A DNA stretch of 51,221 nucleotides from Bacteroidales bacterium. GTDB taxonomy: Bacteria > Bacteroidota > Bacteroidia > Bacteroidales > UBA932. The stretch is from contig WRMN01000015.1 of NCBI GenBank assembly GCA_009777095.1, forward strand, positions 1-51,221, read 5' to 3'. Position numbers and translations under genes: made by a program. Shown here one piece after another: positions 42,876 through 51,204 of the stretch. How positions within the stretch are numbered: the first letter of the stretch is position 1; every line of letters starts with the position of its first letter. The notes under the pieces are model-generated. The model did not search any database. It saw only the letters and a program-made list of their open reading frames with translations, and had not been told where the DNA came from.

Positions 42876-43664
42876 ATGAAACGTTTCTATAATGAACATC
42901 CTTATTGGAGTAGTCTTTTGATAGCTGCGCTGTCTATTCTATTAATGATTGTGTTGCTTCAGTTTTTTCTTTCGGCTTTTACCCGTCACGGGCAGGCCAA
43001 CCCGGTGCCGGACTTTGTCGGGTTGAATATTGCTGAAGCAAAGGAGTTAGCCGACAAGCATAGCTTGGTATTGGAAGTTACCGACTCGGTCAACATAACT
43101 ACCCGACCCTTGGGTACGGTCATTCGACAAACCCCTCCGGCAGATGCCAAGGTGAAGCAGGGCCGTCGGATTTTGCTGGTGATTAATTCCACGCAGCCGC
43201 GTATGGTAGAAATGCCGAATGTAACAGGTTACTCGTTGCGGCAGGCCAAAACCGTATTGGTAGCTTCAGGCCTGCATGTCGGGCGTTTAGATTATGTGGA
43301 AGATATAGCTACCAATAATGTTTTGGATCAACGTTACAAAGGGTATGCAATCACTCCCGGAACTTCTTTACCGGCCAATAGTCAAATTGACCTTATCGTT
43401 GGGAAGAACTGGGGCGCCGAGGGCACTTTTGTGCCTTTATTGATAGGCTATTCAGCCTTGGAAGCTACAGACCGATTAGCCGAATCCTCGCTGAATGCCG
43501 GTAACCTGCGCTATGACCACACAGTGAGAACTTATATTGACACTCTTTCGGCTAAGGTATATAAACAGTCGCCTGATATTTCAGCTTCGGCTGCCTTTCC
43601 TTTGGGCTACAGGGTTGACCTGTGGCTGACTATTGATGAATCAAAATTTTCACAAAATGAATAG
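42876..43664 (+). CDS. PASTA-domain membrane protein
   Basis: The 262-residue protein has one N-terminal membrane anchor (about 13-33) and three PASTA repeats (about 42-108, 112-178, 185-255; VPDFVGLNIAEAKELADKH, MPNVTGYSLRQAKTVL, FVPLLIGYSALEATDRL). There is no kinase or transpeptidase domain. PASTA units bind cell-wall fragments and occur on wall-linked kinases and penicillin-binding proteins. The nearby ddl gene fits a wall role. The next gene overlaps its end by eight bases. Confidence 0.9.
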   Translation: MKRFYNEHPYWSSLLIAALSILLMIVLLQFFLSAFTRHGQANPVPDFVGLNIAEAKELADKHSLVLEVTDSVNITTRPLGTVIRQTPPADAKVKQGRRILLVINSTQPRMVEMPNVTGYSLRQAKTVLVASGLHVGRLDYVEDIATNNVLDQRYKGYAITPGTSLPANSQIDLIVGKNWGAEGTFVPLLIGYSALEATDRLAESSLNAGNLRYDHTVRTYIDTLSAKVYKQSPDISASAAFPLGYRVDLWLTIDESKFSQNE

Positions 43665-45666
43665 AAAAAAACATATCATTCTTGCACTTGTCGGAATTTT
43701 TGCCTTGCAAGCAGGAGTGGCTCAGGAAAAATTAACAGGCCTCATTGAAAACCCGCTTGCCCGCCCGCAGCCGGCGCTCGCAACAAGAGCCAACCGCGCT
43801 CCGTCGGCACCGATAGAACTTCCCTTTGTCGATTGTTTTGTGCCTACGAACCCCTGGCCCAACACAGAGTTGTGGATAACTAACGGGGTTTATGTGAACG
43901 ATCATTATGCCCTTAATATGCCAACCATAGGAGTGGCTACCTTTGATGCTTTAGATGCTATCGGCCGCGCCTATCCATGGTTAGGCGATGCATCAACTCC
44001 CGCCGACACACTTACCTCATACCCTATCAATCTGGCAGGATCCAATAATGTAGTGTTGAGTTTTTTCTTTCAGGCAGGCGGCTTAGCCGACCTTCCCGGT
44101 CCCGGCGATCTGCTGTATTTAGAATTTTATTCCCCTTCCGCAGATACATGGACAAGAGTGTGGACGGCCTACGTAAATAGTACAGAGAGTGCAGTAATTG
44201 AAATCAAAGGCGCTGACCAGACAAATATAGTAGAACATGCTCTCAGCGATATTAAATCAGACTTTGTATACACCGCATTAGAAGTTGACGACCTGCTGTG
44301 GTTGCAAACGGGTTTTCAGTTTCGCTTTGTAAATATGGTGTCGCTTACCGTAAATTTAGATGCGCCGGGGCGTTCCAATAATGCCGACTTCTGGCACCTG
44401 AGTTTTGTGTACTTAGATAGATCGCGCGATGTTCTTAATAAGCACGTGCCGGATATAGGCATTGCCGCTCCGCAAAGCCCCATCACTAAAATCTATGAAT
44501 CGGTTCCTGCCTCCCACCTGAATACCTCTGAAGCGCAACGCAATCTTTTTGGCGCTTCCACCGATTTTACCATTACTTACCGAAACTTAGGCTGGGGCAC
44601 AAGATCTGTAACCCGTCATTTTTCTATCAGACCGTTGTATGGTTCTGCCATAGCGCCTTTTAATACAAGCGGCGGTTCTGAAAATATCTTTGATGATTCA
44701 ACACATGTACGTACCTTCAACTTTTTACCCTATACTTTTTTTGCTGATGATGATGCCACCGCCTTTGAAATCAGCAGTTATTTGACGACAGATGTTGAAG
44801 CTACGCCCTTAAGAACGGCCTTGAGAAGTAATGATACCACAACGCTTATTCAACGTTTCCATGACTATTACGCTTATGACGATGGATCAGCTGAAAACGG
44901 CTATGGGCTTTTCGGATCCGGTACAGGCAATGGACGTGTGGCTACCCAGTTTCAAAGTTATCGTACCGACTCCCTGAGAGGAGTGTATATGTATTTTAAT
45001 TTTGCCAGAGACAGTGCTAATCTTAAGCCTTTCAAAATAGCCGTATGGGAAGATGACGGCGATGGCATGCCGGGTGAACTGCTGTACTCGCATACCGTAA
45101 CGCGGCCTGCATTGCGCGACAGCCTGAATAAATTTGTGGCTTATAAGTTTGAAAAAGCCTTACCTGTAAGCCGTAATCAAATATTCTATGTAGGCTGGAT
45201 ACAAACTTCCGAAGTTTTTCTGAATATAGGCTTTGATGCTAACCGCTTGAATCAAGATAAAAATTTCTATTCAGTGAATAATTATGACGGCTGGCTGCCA
45301 TCTATTTATGACGGCTCGTTAATGATGCGCCCGATTTTCTGCGATGAAGCCAAATTCCCCGACGATGCTGTATTGCCTCCGCCGCCACAGCCCGCTCCTG
45401 CGCAAACAAACAACGACTACTTGCTTTATCCGAATCCGGCTGTTGATATGGTAACCATACGCAACCTTAAAGCTGAAAGGGAAATGTCGCCGACCGCCGC
45501 TACACAGCGGGTTGAAGTGTATGACCTTCGGGGTACTTTGGTACATGCGGCTTATACGCCTGACGCTACTTTCTCGGTAGCTGCGCTCTCGGCGGGAGTG
45601 TACGTCGTGCGCATCTATGAGAATAATGTGGTGAAGACTTCCTATAAAATAATAGTTGCCCGATGA
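43657..45666 (+). CDS. Type IX secretion system substrate with C-terminal sorting domain
   Basis: The protein has 669 residues from the ATG at 43657, which opens a clean signal peptide (MNRKKHIILALVGIFALQAG). The long middle (about 30-570) is beta-rich and looks like a jelly-roll surface protein with no recognised enzyme motif. The C-terminal ~80 residues form a type A sorting domain, with YLLYPNPAVDMVTI, VEVYDLRGTLV and LSAGVYVVRIYENN. The domain directs secretion through type IX and attachment to the surface. It overlaps the PASTA gene by eight bases and the next gene by four. Confidence 0.88.
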   Translation: MNRKKHIILALVGIFALQAGVAQEKLTGLIENPLARPQPALATRANRAPSAPIELPFVDCFVPTNPWPNTELWITNGVYVNDHYALNMPTIGVATFDALDAIGRAYPWLGDASTPADTLTSYPINLAGSNNVVLSFFFQAGGLADLPGPGDLLYLEFYSPSADTWTRVWTAYVNSTESAVIEIKGADQTNIVEHALSDIKSDFVYTALEVDDLLWLQTGFQFRFVNMVSLTVNLDAPGRSNNADFWHLSFVYLDRSRDVLNKHVPDIGIAAPQSPITKIYESVPASHLNTSEAQRNLFGASTDFTITYRNLGWGTRSVTRHFSIRPLYGSAIAPFNTSGGSENIFDDSTHVRTFNFLPYTFFADDDATAFEISSYLTTDVEATPLRTALRSNDTTTLIQRFHDYYAYDDGSAENGYGLFGSGTGNGRVATQFQSYRTDSLRGVYMYFNFARDSANLKPFKIAVWEDDGDGMPGELLYSHTVTRPALRDSLNKFVAYKFEKALPVSRNQIFYVGWIQTSEVFLNIGFDANRLNQDKNFYSVNNYDGWLPSIYDGSLMMRPIFCDEAKFPDDAVLPPPPQPAPAQTNNDYLLYPNPAVDMVTIRNLKAEREMSPTAATQRVEVYDLRGTLVHAAYTPDATFSVAALSAGVYVVRIYENNVVKTSYKIIVAR

Positions 45667-46727
45667 TGAATAGCGCTAAAGAATGGTTGACCGGCGATGA
45701 TTTTGATGATGACGACAACGGCTTAGACGGTTTTGAAGGACGGCCATTATTTGAACATTATCGGTTTACTGTGGACAAAGGACAGAGCACTATGCGGCTC
45801 GACCGTTTTTTGACAGCGCGCCTTGAAGATACTTCGCGCAGCCGCGTGCAGCAAGCTGCCGCGTCCGACTATATTTTAGTGAACGGATTGGTTGCCCGCT
45901 CCAATTATATGGTTAAGCCTTTAGACGAAATCAGCATTGTATTGCCGTTTCTCCGCAGAGGTATTGAACTCTTGTCCGAAGATATTCCGCTTGATGTAGT
46001 GTATGAAGATGACGACCTGATGGTAATCAATAAAGCAGCGGGAATGGTGGTGCACCCCGGACACGGAAACTACACCGGAACCCTGATGAACGCCTTAAAA
46101 TTTTATTTAAAAGATATTCCTGATAAGGAAGCAGCACTCGCGCATCGGATTGATAAAAATACCTCCGGCCTTCTATTAGTGGCGAAAAACGAACAAGCAC
46201 ATGCCTTCCTTGCACAGCAATTTTTTGAACATACCACCAAACGCGTGTATGTAGCCTTGGTTTGGGGAAATGTGGAGAAGGACGAAGGAACCGTTGATGC
46301 AGCTATTGCGCGCGACCCCAAAGACAGGCTTTGTTTTACTATTGTCCCCGAAGAAAAAGGAGGAAAGTGGGCGGTAACCCATTATAAAGTGATAGAACGT
46401 ATAGGTTATGTAACCCTTATTGAATGCCGCCTCGAAACAGGCCGCACGCACCAGATTCGCGTACATATGGATTCCATTGGCCACCCCTTGTTTAATGACG
46501 ACCGTTACGGCGGCAGCAAGATTGTGAAAGGCGTGATTTTCTCGAAATACCGCCGTTTTGTTGATAATTGCTTCTCTATTATGCCCCGCCATGCCCTGCA
46601 CGCACGCTTAATAGGTTTCGTTCACCCAACTACTAAGGAGGAAATGATATTCGAACAGGCTCCCCCTGAAGATTTTACAAGAGTATTGGAAAAATGGAAA
46701 AATTATAGCACGAATAATGAAGGGTAA
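45663..46727 (+). CDS. RluA/RluD-family 23S rRNA pseudouridine synthase
   Basis: The 354-residue protein has an S4 RNA-binding domain (about 45-105, RLDRFLTARLEDTSRSRVQQ) and a catalytic domain with HRIDKNTSGLLLVAKN, whose Asp is the conserved catalytic residue, then ETGRTHQIRVHM. It fits RluD-type enzymes acting on helix 69 of 23S rRNA. Start overlaps the upstream stop as ATGA. An acidic N-terminal extension (DDFDDDDNGLDG) is extra to the E. coli enzyme. Confidence 0.9.
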   Translation: MMNSAKEWLTGDDFDDDDNGLDGFEGRPLFEHYRFTVDKGQSTMRLDRFLTARLEDTSRSRVQQAAASDYILVNGLVARSNYMVKPLDEISIVLPFLRRGIELLSEDIPLDVVYEDDDLMVINKAAGMVVHPGHGNYTGTLMNALKFYLKDIPDKEAALAHRIDKNTSGLLLVAKNEQAHAFLAQQFFEHTTKRVYVALVWGNVEKDEGTVDAAIARDPKDRLCFTIVPEEKGGKWAVTHYKVIERIGYVTLIECRLETGRTHQIRVHMDSIGHPLFNDDRYGGSKIVKGVIFSKYRRFVDNCFSIMPRHALHARLIGFVHPTTKEEMIFEQAPPEDFTRVLEKWKNYSTNNEG

Positions 46728-46775
46728 AAGGTAAAGGGTTCAAAGTTCAACAAATAACTAAATCACTATTTAGAG

Positions 46776-47759
46776 ATGAAAAAAAACATAGCAGTAGTTT
46801 ACGGAGGAAATTCTTCGGAGTTTGCGGTGTCGGTGAATAGCGGCAGGCAGGTGGCAGCCAATATCGACAGCACGCGCTATAATGTATATGAGGTCTTGCT
46901 GATGGGTAATAGTTGGGCTGTGCAACTTCCCGGTAATACTACGATAGAAATAGATAAATCGGATTTTAGCTTTGTGTCGCCGCAGAGTGAGAAAGTGAAC
47001 TTAGATGCCGCTTTCATTGTTATTCACGGCACGCCGGGCGAAAACGGCTTATTGCAGTCGTACCTTACGATGCTGGATATTCCTTACACCTCAAGCAATG
47101 CCTTTGTTTCGACCTTAACCTTTAACAAGTACGCTACCAAATGTTTTTTGCGCGATACCGACGTTAAAATGGCCAAAGATGTATATATATCCAAAGGCGA
47201 TAAAATAGAACCCGAAGAATTGGTACGGCAGTTAGGCTTACCCATGTTTATTAAACCTAATGCCAGCGGCAGCAGCTTCGGCGTGTCAAAGGTTAAAGAT
47301 GTAAAAGAAATTAAAAAAGCCTTAGAGATAGCTTTCTCAGAAAGCGACGCTGTGTTGGTTGAGGAATATATTTCAGGACGTGAGCTACAGCAGGGCGTAT
47401 TCAAAGCCGCTCAAGAAAGCATTGACCTGCCTGTTACGGAAATTATTCCTGAAAACGAATTTTTCGATTACGAAGCCAAGTACATGGGCAAGAGCCAAGA
47501 GATTACACCTGCCGACATTCCTGATGAATTGGCCGAAAGGCTGACGCGCTTGTCCTCGTTGATATATGGACGCTTAGGCTGTAAAGGAATTGTGCGTATT
47601 GATTATATACTGCATAATGATGAAATTTACTTTCTCGAAATTAATACGGTGCCAGGCATGAGCGAACAAAGCATTGTGCCGCAACAATTGCAGATAGCAG
47701 GCAGGTCGCTTCCCGAAACCTTTACCCTGCTCTTAGAAGACACCCTCGCACGCCGATGA
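46776..47759 (+). CDS. ddl: D-alanine--D-alanine ligase
   Basis: The 327-residue ATP-grasp ligase makes the D-Ala-D-Ala of peptidoglycan precursors. N-terminal VVYGGNSSEFAVS, central FIKPNASGSSFGVSKV and the metal-binding EINTVPGMSEQS are clear. It overlaps prmC by four bases (ATGA). A/T-rich short repeats fill the 48 bases before it. Confidence 0.95.
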   Translation: MKKNIAVVYGGNSSEFAVSVNSGRQVAANIDSTRYNVYEVLLMGNSWAVQLPGNTTIEIDKSDFSFVSPQSEKVNLDAAFIVIHGTPGENGLLQSYLTMLDIPYTSSNAFVSTLTFNKYATKCFLRDTDVKMAKDVYISKGDKIEPEELVRQLGLPMFIKPNASGSSFGVSKVKDVKEIKKALEIAFSESDAVLVEEYISGRELQQGVFKAAQESIDLPVTEIIPENEFFDYEAKYMGKSQEITPADIPDELAERLTRLSSLIYGRLGCKGIVRIDYILHNDEIYFLEINTVPGMSEQSIVPQQLQIAGRSLPETFTLLLEDTLARR

Positions 47760-48634
47760 CTATTGATGAGATATTCCGTGCGGCAAGGCAGCAATGCAGG
47801 TATTTATACTCCGAGCAGGAAATTAATGCCATGGTGCGCGTGTTGCTGCAACACTATATAAACTTAACTTCCACGCAATTATATACAGAGCCTGATTTTC
47901 AATTTTCAATTGCCAATGCTCAATTGTTAACTGACGCTTTGCATCAACTATCTACAGGCCGTCCCTTGCAGTACATAACAGGGAAAACCGAATTTTGCGG
48001 ACTGCCCTTTGAGGTTAACGAGCAGGTTTTGATTCCCCGCCCCGAAACCGAAGAATTAGTGCGATGGGCTGTGGAAGAACTAAAGGCTTATGCGGAGCCT
48101 GTGGTACTTGACTTGTGTACAGGCAGCGGCTGCATTGCCATAGCGGTAGCCAAACAATGCCCCACAGCTAAAGTCTTGGCCTGCGACATTTCCGCCGAAG
48201 CCTTGGCTGTAGCTCAGCGCAATGCCGAAAGGAATAACGTCGCTGTTGAATTTTTTCAATGCGATATATTGGATAGTTCAAAGTTTAAAACTCATCACTC
48301 ATCACTTATTATTCTCTCTAATCCGCCCTACGTTCGTAATTCTGAAAAAGCGCTGATGCGCAAAAATGTACTTGACCATGAGCCGCACACTGCTTTGTTC
48401 GTAGATGATGAAGACCCTTTGGTTTTTTATCGCGCTATTGCTGCGATTGCCAAACAATATATGCAGTCTGATAGTTTTGTAATGGTAGAAATTAATGAAG
48501 CCTTAGCGACGGAAACCACGCAGGTTTTCCGTGATGCAGGCTTCACTTCTTTGGAATTGCGGCAAGACATCAACGGCAAAGACAGAACGGTGAAGATTAA
48601 CAAAAAAGCATGTTGTAGAAAAAGCATAGCATAG
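47756..48634 (+). CDS. prmC: Peptide chain release factor N5-glutamine methyltransferase
   Basis: The 292-residue protein methylates the Gln of the GGQ motif in release factors. N-terminal helical domain, then SAM-binding VLDLCTGSGCIAIAVA and the catalytic LSNPPYV. The block just before NPPY (SSKFKTHHSSLIIL) is longer than usual and is encoded by TCATCAC-type repeats (48276-48310). A second short repeat run (47896-47930) lies in the linker. The C-terminal KKACCRKSIA is a short extra tail. The gene stays in frame and looks functional. Confidence 0.93.
   Translation: MTIDEIFRAARQQCRYLYSEQEINAMVRVLLQHYINLTSTQLYTEPDFQFSIANAQLLTDALHQLSTGRPLQYITGKTEFCGLPFEVNEQVLIPRPETEELVRWAVEELKAYAEPVVLDLCTGSGCIAIAVAKQCPTAKVLACDISAEALAVAQRNAERNNVAVEFFQCDILDSSKFKTHHSSLIILSNPPYVRNSEKALMRKNVLDHEPHTALFVDDEDPLVFYRAIAAIAKQYMQSDSFVMVEINEALATETTQVFRDAGFTSLELRQDINGKDRTVKINKKACCRKSIA
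48276..48310. repeat. Dispersed short repeat embedded in the prmC coding sequence
   Basis: GTTCAAAGTTTAAAACTCATCACTCATCAC-like text, with CTCATCA twice in tandem, lies in frame before the catalytic NPPY codons. The same kinds of units are elsewhere intergenic. Confidence 0.6.
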
Positions 48635-48819
48635 GTATAAGCTAAACAACCTATATATTAGACACTTTTCAGGTAGGATGACAAGAAGGACAAAGATGGC
48701 GCCAAAATCGGGGTAATTTTCACAAAAGCACAGCACGTAATTCGCTAATTTATAGCATAAAACAATTAAGCATGTTGTAATAACTCACTCATATTCAATT
48801 TTTTGAAAAAACTTTCCCT
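48635..48819. other. Intergenic region after prmC
   Basis: No gene is seen. The 11-base string AGCATGTTGTA occurs at 48607-48617 (end of prmC) and at 48769-48779, 162 bases apart. No terminal inverted repeats bound the stretch between them. Confidence 0.5.
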
Positions 48820-49158
48820 TTAACACAGCGCTGTCCCACACTTCTGATTAACGTCCGGGTGGAAAATTCCCTTGGATTTAAACTCGTTGGCTAACTTTCC
48901 ACCTCGCCATAGCCTCCAATTATTTCTAATCCACATTCCTAACCCAAAATGAGAACCTGCGAGGAACTCATTCTCGGTCATTGAAAGCACCTTTTGCTGT
49001 GTCGTGTCAGGTAGAATTTTCGTTAATTGAATAACTGCTTCTTCAAGATTTACAGGTTTGTATTTCATTTCTTTTCTCGAAACATTCTGTCCGTTCAACG
49101 CTAAACATAAGAAAAGCAAGATTGCCAAAGTCAAATAATATTTCATGTTGTTCTTCAT
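48820..49158 (-). CDS. DUF6794-like exported protein, C-terminus truncated into a repeat
   Basis: The 112-residue protein has a signal peptide (YYLTLAILLFLCLALNGQ) and a body like DUF6794 (NLEEAVIQLTKILPD, HFGLGMWIRNNWRLWRGGKLANEF, GIFHPD). In that family the chain normally continues well past HPD. Here it runs at once into a short repeat (ACGTTAATCAGAA...) that supplies the last ten residues and the stop. The same repeat is found at 50273-50328. The gene is probably a truncated member. Family call is by eye. Confidence 0.6.
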   Translation of the reverse strand: MKNNMKYYLTLAILLFLCLALNGQNVSRKEMKYKPVNLEEAVIQLTKILPDTTQQKVLSMTENEFLAGSHFGLGMWIRNNWRLWRGGKLANEFKSKGIFHPDVNQKCGTALC

Positions 49159-49303
49159 TAGTTACTGCCGCCGTTGCACCGAACCGACAGTTATCGGCTG
49201 GCGTTTTTCGAATATTCCATTTATGTTTTTTAGGTATTTTTTTTACAACTTCTTCTACCGAATGTTTAAATATTTTACCATTTCGTAATTCATTGATATT
49301 CAT
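49043..49303 (-). pseudogene. Short gene remnant running into a repeat
   Basis: The frame begins MNINELRNGKIFKHSVEEVV and is plausible for about 34 residues. It then enters the intergenic repeat at 49160-49205 and the start of the next gene, overlapping it by 116 bases. It follows the HEAT-repeat gene by five bases. Probably the 5' remnant of a gene truncated at the repeat. Confidence 0.35.
49160..49205 (-). repeat. Intergenic repeat, attC-like (site d)
   Basis: An imperfect palindrome: ACTGCCGCCGTT opposite AACCGACAGT, with unpaired CC. Its GCAACGGCGGCAGTA core (minus strand) recurs at 51128-51143. It separates two minus-strand genes. Confidence 0.4.
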
Positions 49304-49308
49304 TGGTT

Positions 49309-49938
49309 TTATTTTTCCGTTCGCTTTACAATTTTCTTCGCTTCGGTGGCTACTACTTTCTTATTTGCTGTCAAGTACGACTGAACAAGTAAGTTTATCT
49401 CTGCGTTGTAATCGGGACAATTGTTCAACACATTGTTAAATCCTTTGAAAACCTGTTTTGCGTGTTTTTCGCCCCACAACTCCAAAGCGAATTTCAATAT
49501 TTCGTATGATTTTTCCGAAGTTTCAGCACTTACTTTGGCATAATTGGCTACCGTACCTATAGCATAATCACGCACAATCGTACTCTTGTCTTTCTCTATC
49601 AACGATTGCAGTGCAGGTAAAACAGAAACAATAATATCGGGGATTTTGTCCGCAATGAATGACAATGTATGAACTGCCTCCCAACGTGTTTTGGTTTCCT
49701 TGTTGTACAATAGTGGGAGAATATTCTCCGTATATGGAACAATAAATTCGGGTTTCACTTCTGCAACTATCGTAAAAACTTCAATACAGTCCGATTGCAA
49801 CTTCTTGTCCGCTTCCTCCAAACCGATTGCAATTTCAGCGAGTATTTTCGGATTGGCGATACACTTTTCCGCCACAAGCCTGTTGGCAATTTCTGTTTTG
49901 TCGCCTTTTTGAGACGATAATTGATTTAAGATTTCCAT
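49309..49938 (-). CDS. HEAT-repeat protein
   Basis: The 209-residue all-helical protein is built of about five HEAT-type repeats (for example NRLVAEKCIANPKILAEIAIGL, WEAVHTLSFIADKIPDIIV, VRDYAIGTVANYAKVS). HEAT arrays bind protein partners or, in DNA-glycosylase relatives, DNA; no catalytic residue is evident. It overlaps the zinc-ribbon gene by 13 bases, so the two are coupled. Confidence 0.75.
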   Translation of the reverse strand: MEILNQLSSQKGDKTEIANRLVAEKCIANPKILAEIAIGLEEADKKLQSDCIEVFTIVAEVKPEFIVPYTENILPLLYNKETKTRWEAVHTLSFIADKIPDIIVSVLPALQSLIEKDKSTIVRDYAIGTVANYAKVSAETSEKSYEILKFALELWGEKHAKQVFKGFNNVLNNCPDYNAEINLLVQSYLTANKKVVATEAKKIVKRTEK

Positions 49939-50210
49939 CTTTTAAGTGTTAATAAAAAGTCTCGAAGGATTGGACGTGCTTCATCAGGCGTAAAATTATT
50001 CCCTGTTTCTTTGTTCCAATGGTCAAGAAATTTCAGGTTGATTTCCATCATTTCCTCCATCGTAACATCGTTGGTAAAAACTCCGTTCTGATAGCAATAA
50101 TTACAATACTCCTGATAGGGGGTTCCGTCTGCATTCGTGCCAAAATCTTGTGTGGCTTTCATATTCATTCCGCAACTCTGACAAATTTCTACGTTATTTT
50201 CCATTTTCAA
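49926..50210 (-). CDS. Small zinc-ribbon protein
   Basis: The 94-residue protein has an N-terminal four-Cys ribbon (CQSCGMNM at 10-17 and YCNYCYQNG around 35-42) and a helical C-terminus (MMEINLKFLDHWNKETG). It matches the putative zinc-ribbon family common in accessory DNA of this phylum. Role unknown. Cotranscribed with the HEAT-repeat gene. Confidence 0.8.
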   Translation of the reverse strand: MKMENNVEICQSCGMNMKATQDFGTNADGTPYQEYCNYCYQNGVFTNDVTMEEMMEINLKFLDHWNKETGNNFTPDEARPILRDFLLTLKRWKS

Positions 50211-50272
50211 TCAATTTTATGTCCTTGTCGGACTATTTATACTTTGTTTAACCTTCAATTTTCTGTTTCATT

Positions 50273-50328
50273 GCTCAACTGCACTGTCGCCCACGCATTC
50301 TGATTAACGTGGCGACCGCTTGTTATGT
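50273..50328 (-). repeat. attC-like recombination site (site c)
   Basis: Read on the minus strand: ACATAAC (R''-like), a 9-bp stem GTCGCCACG, a 12-base loop, the opposing arm CGTGGGCGAC with one extra unpaired base, and GTTGAGC, which matches the R' consensus GTTRRRY. Length is 56 bases. The stop codon of the gene at 50323 lies inside the R''-like box, as is usual for integron cassettes. The R'' box fits the consensus only partly, and no integrase is in the window. Confidence 0.45.
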
Positions 50329-50808
50329 GCTGGCATCTATTTCAGTGATTTGTATATTTTTTTCTTTCGCGATACAATTAATAGTTGTTTTGATTTCTCT
50401 AATTAACATATAATCAAGCATGGATAAACTTATAATTTTAAACGCATTGTCTATGGTTTTGATTTCATATTTATTGAGTTTGTAGTCCATTGATTTAATT
50501 TCACTCCAATTAATAAGTTGCTTTTTGTCGTACACGCCTGCTTTTAGTGAAATTGATTCCGAATCAATAAAAATGTAGGCTTTCCCAAACACACGCCCTA
50601 ATGAATATCCTAAACCTTCCATGACGTGAAACGTACCTATTAACGTAAACAGTAATCCTTGGATAATCCAAAGAAATTGTGGTTTGGTTTCTCTCCCGCT
50701 AATTCCAATGAAAATCCATATCCCTGCAAGTATTAAACAAAGTACTCCCAATACTATCTTAGTATGCGATTTTTTCTTTTGTTTAAATAAATCAATTTTC
50801 AAGTCCAT
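50323..50808 (-). CDS. Two-helix membrane protein with PH-like C-terminal domain
   Basis: The 161-residue protein has two membrane helices (about 18-36 and 45-65) and a cytosolic beta-rich domain (about 75-150, AYIFIDSESISLKAG and LINWSEIKSMDYKLNKYEIKTI) of the bacterial PH-like type. No enzyme motif. The stop is inside the attC-like box. Unknown role; it has the layout of a cassette gene. Confidence 0.6.
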   Translation of the reverse strand: MDLKIDLFKQKKKSHTKIVLGVLCLILAGIWIFIGISGRETKPQFLWIIQGLLFTLIGTFHVMEGLGYSLGRVFGKAYIFIDSESISLKAGVYDKKQLINWSEIKSMDYKLNKYEIKTIDNAFKIISLSMLDYMLIREIKTTINCIAKEKNIQITEIDAST

Positions 50809-51204
50809 ATTATTACCTCCTAATTAATATTTTCCACCTTCAAAATGCACTTTTGTTTCGCTGCACTTCCGCCGCTTGCACACAACTCTTAATTATACGC
50901 AAATATACGTAAATTTTATTGAATTACACACAATCGGATAAAAATTGATTTACCGTAAAACGGTTTATGAATTATGGGTTATGAATTATGAGTTGTTCAT
51001 TTTAAACCTTTGCATCTGAAGACAGTCTAATATGCAGAAAGCCCCATATTCTTGGTGGCAGCGGCGGCTTCCACTACCGTTTATGCGGGCTACAAACATT
51101 AAATTTCGCACTGCCTTTTCTGCGGGCGTACTGCCGCCGTTGCGCCAAACCTTAAGTTTGCACTGTTAAACAAAACAGCGAGGTTAAATGCTTACTTTTG
51201 TTGT
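50809..51204. other. Intergenic region with repeats related to the attC-like site
   Basis: No gene is supported. Minus-strand GCAAGCGGCGGAAGTGCAGCG (about 50862-50882) resembles the outer halves of the attC-like site joined together. At 51120-51175 lie GTTTAAC, a short palindrome and the GCAACGGCGGCAGTA core seen at 49160. TTATGAATTATG-type repeats occupy 50963-50995. Confidence 0.5.
51193..51200 (+). promoter_or_regulatory. -7 element at the right edge
   Basis: TACTTTTG fits TAnnTTTG and lies five bases before the ATG at 51205. No TTTG at the right distance. Confidence 0.35.
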
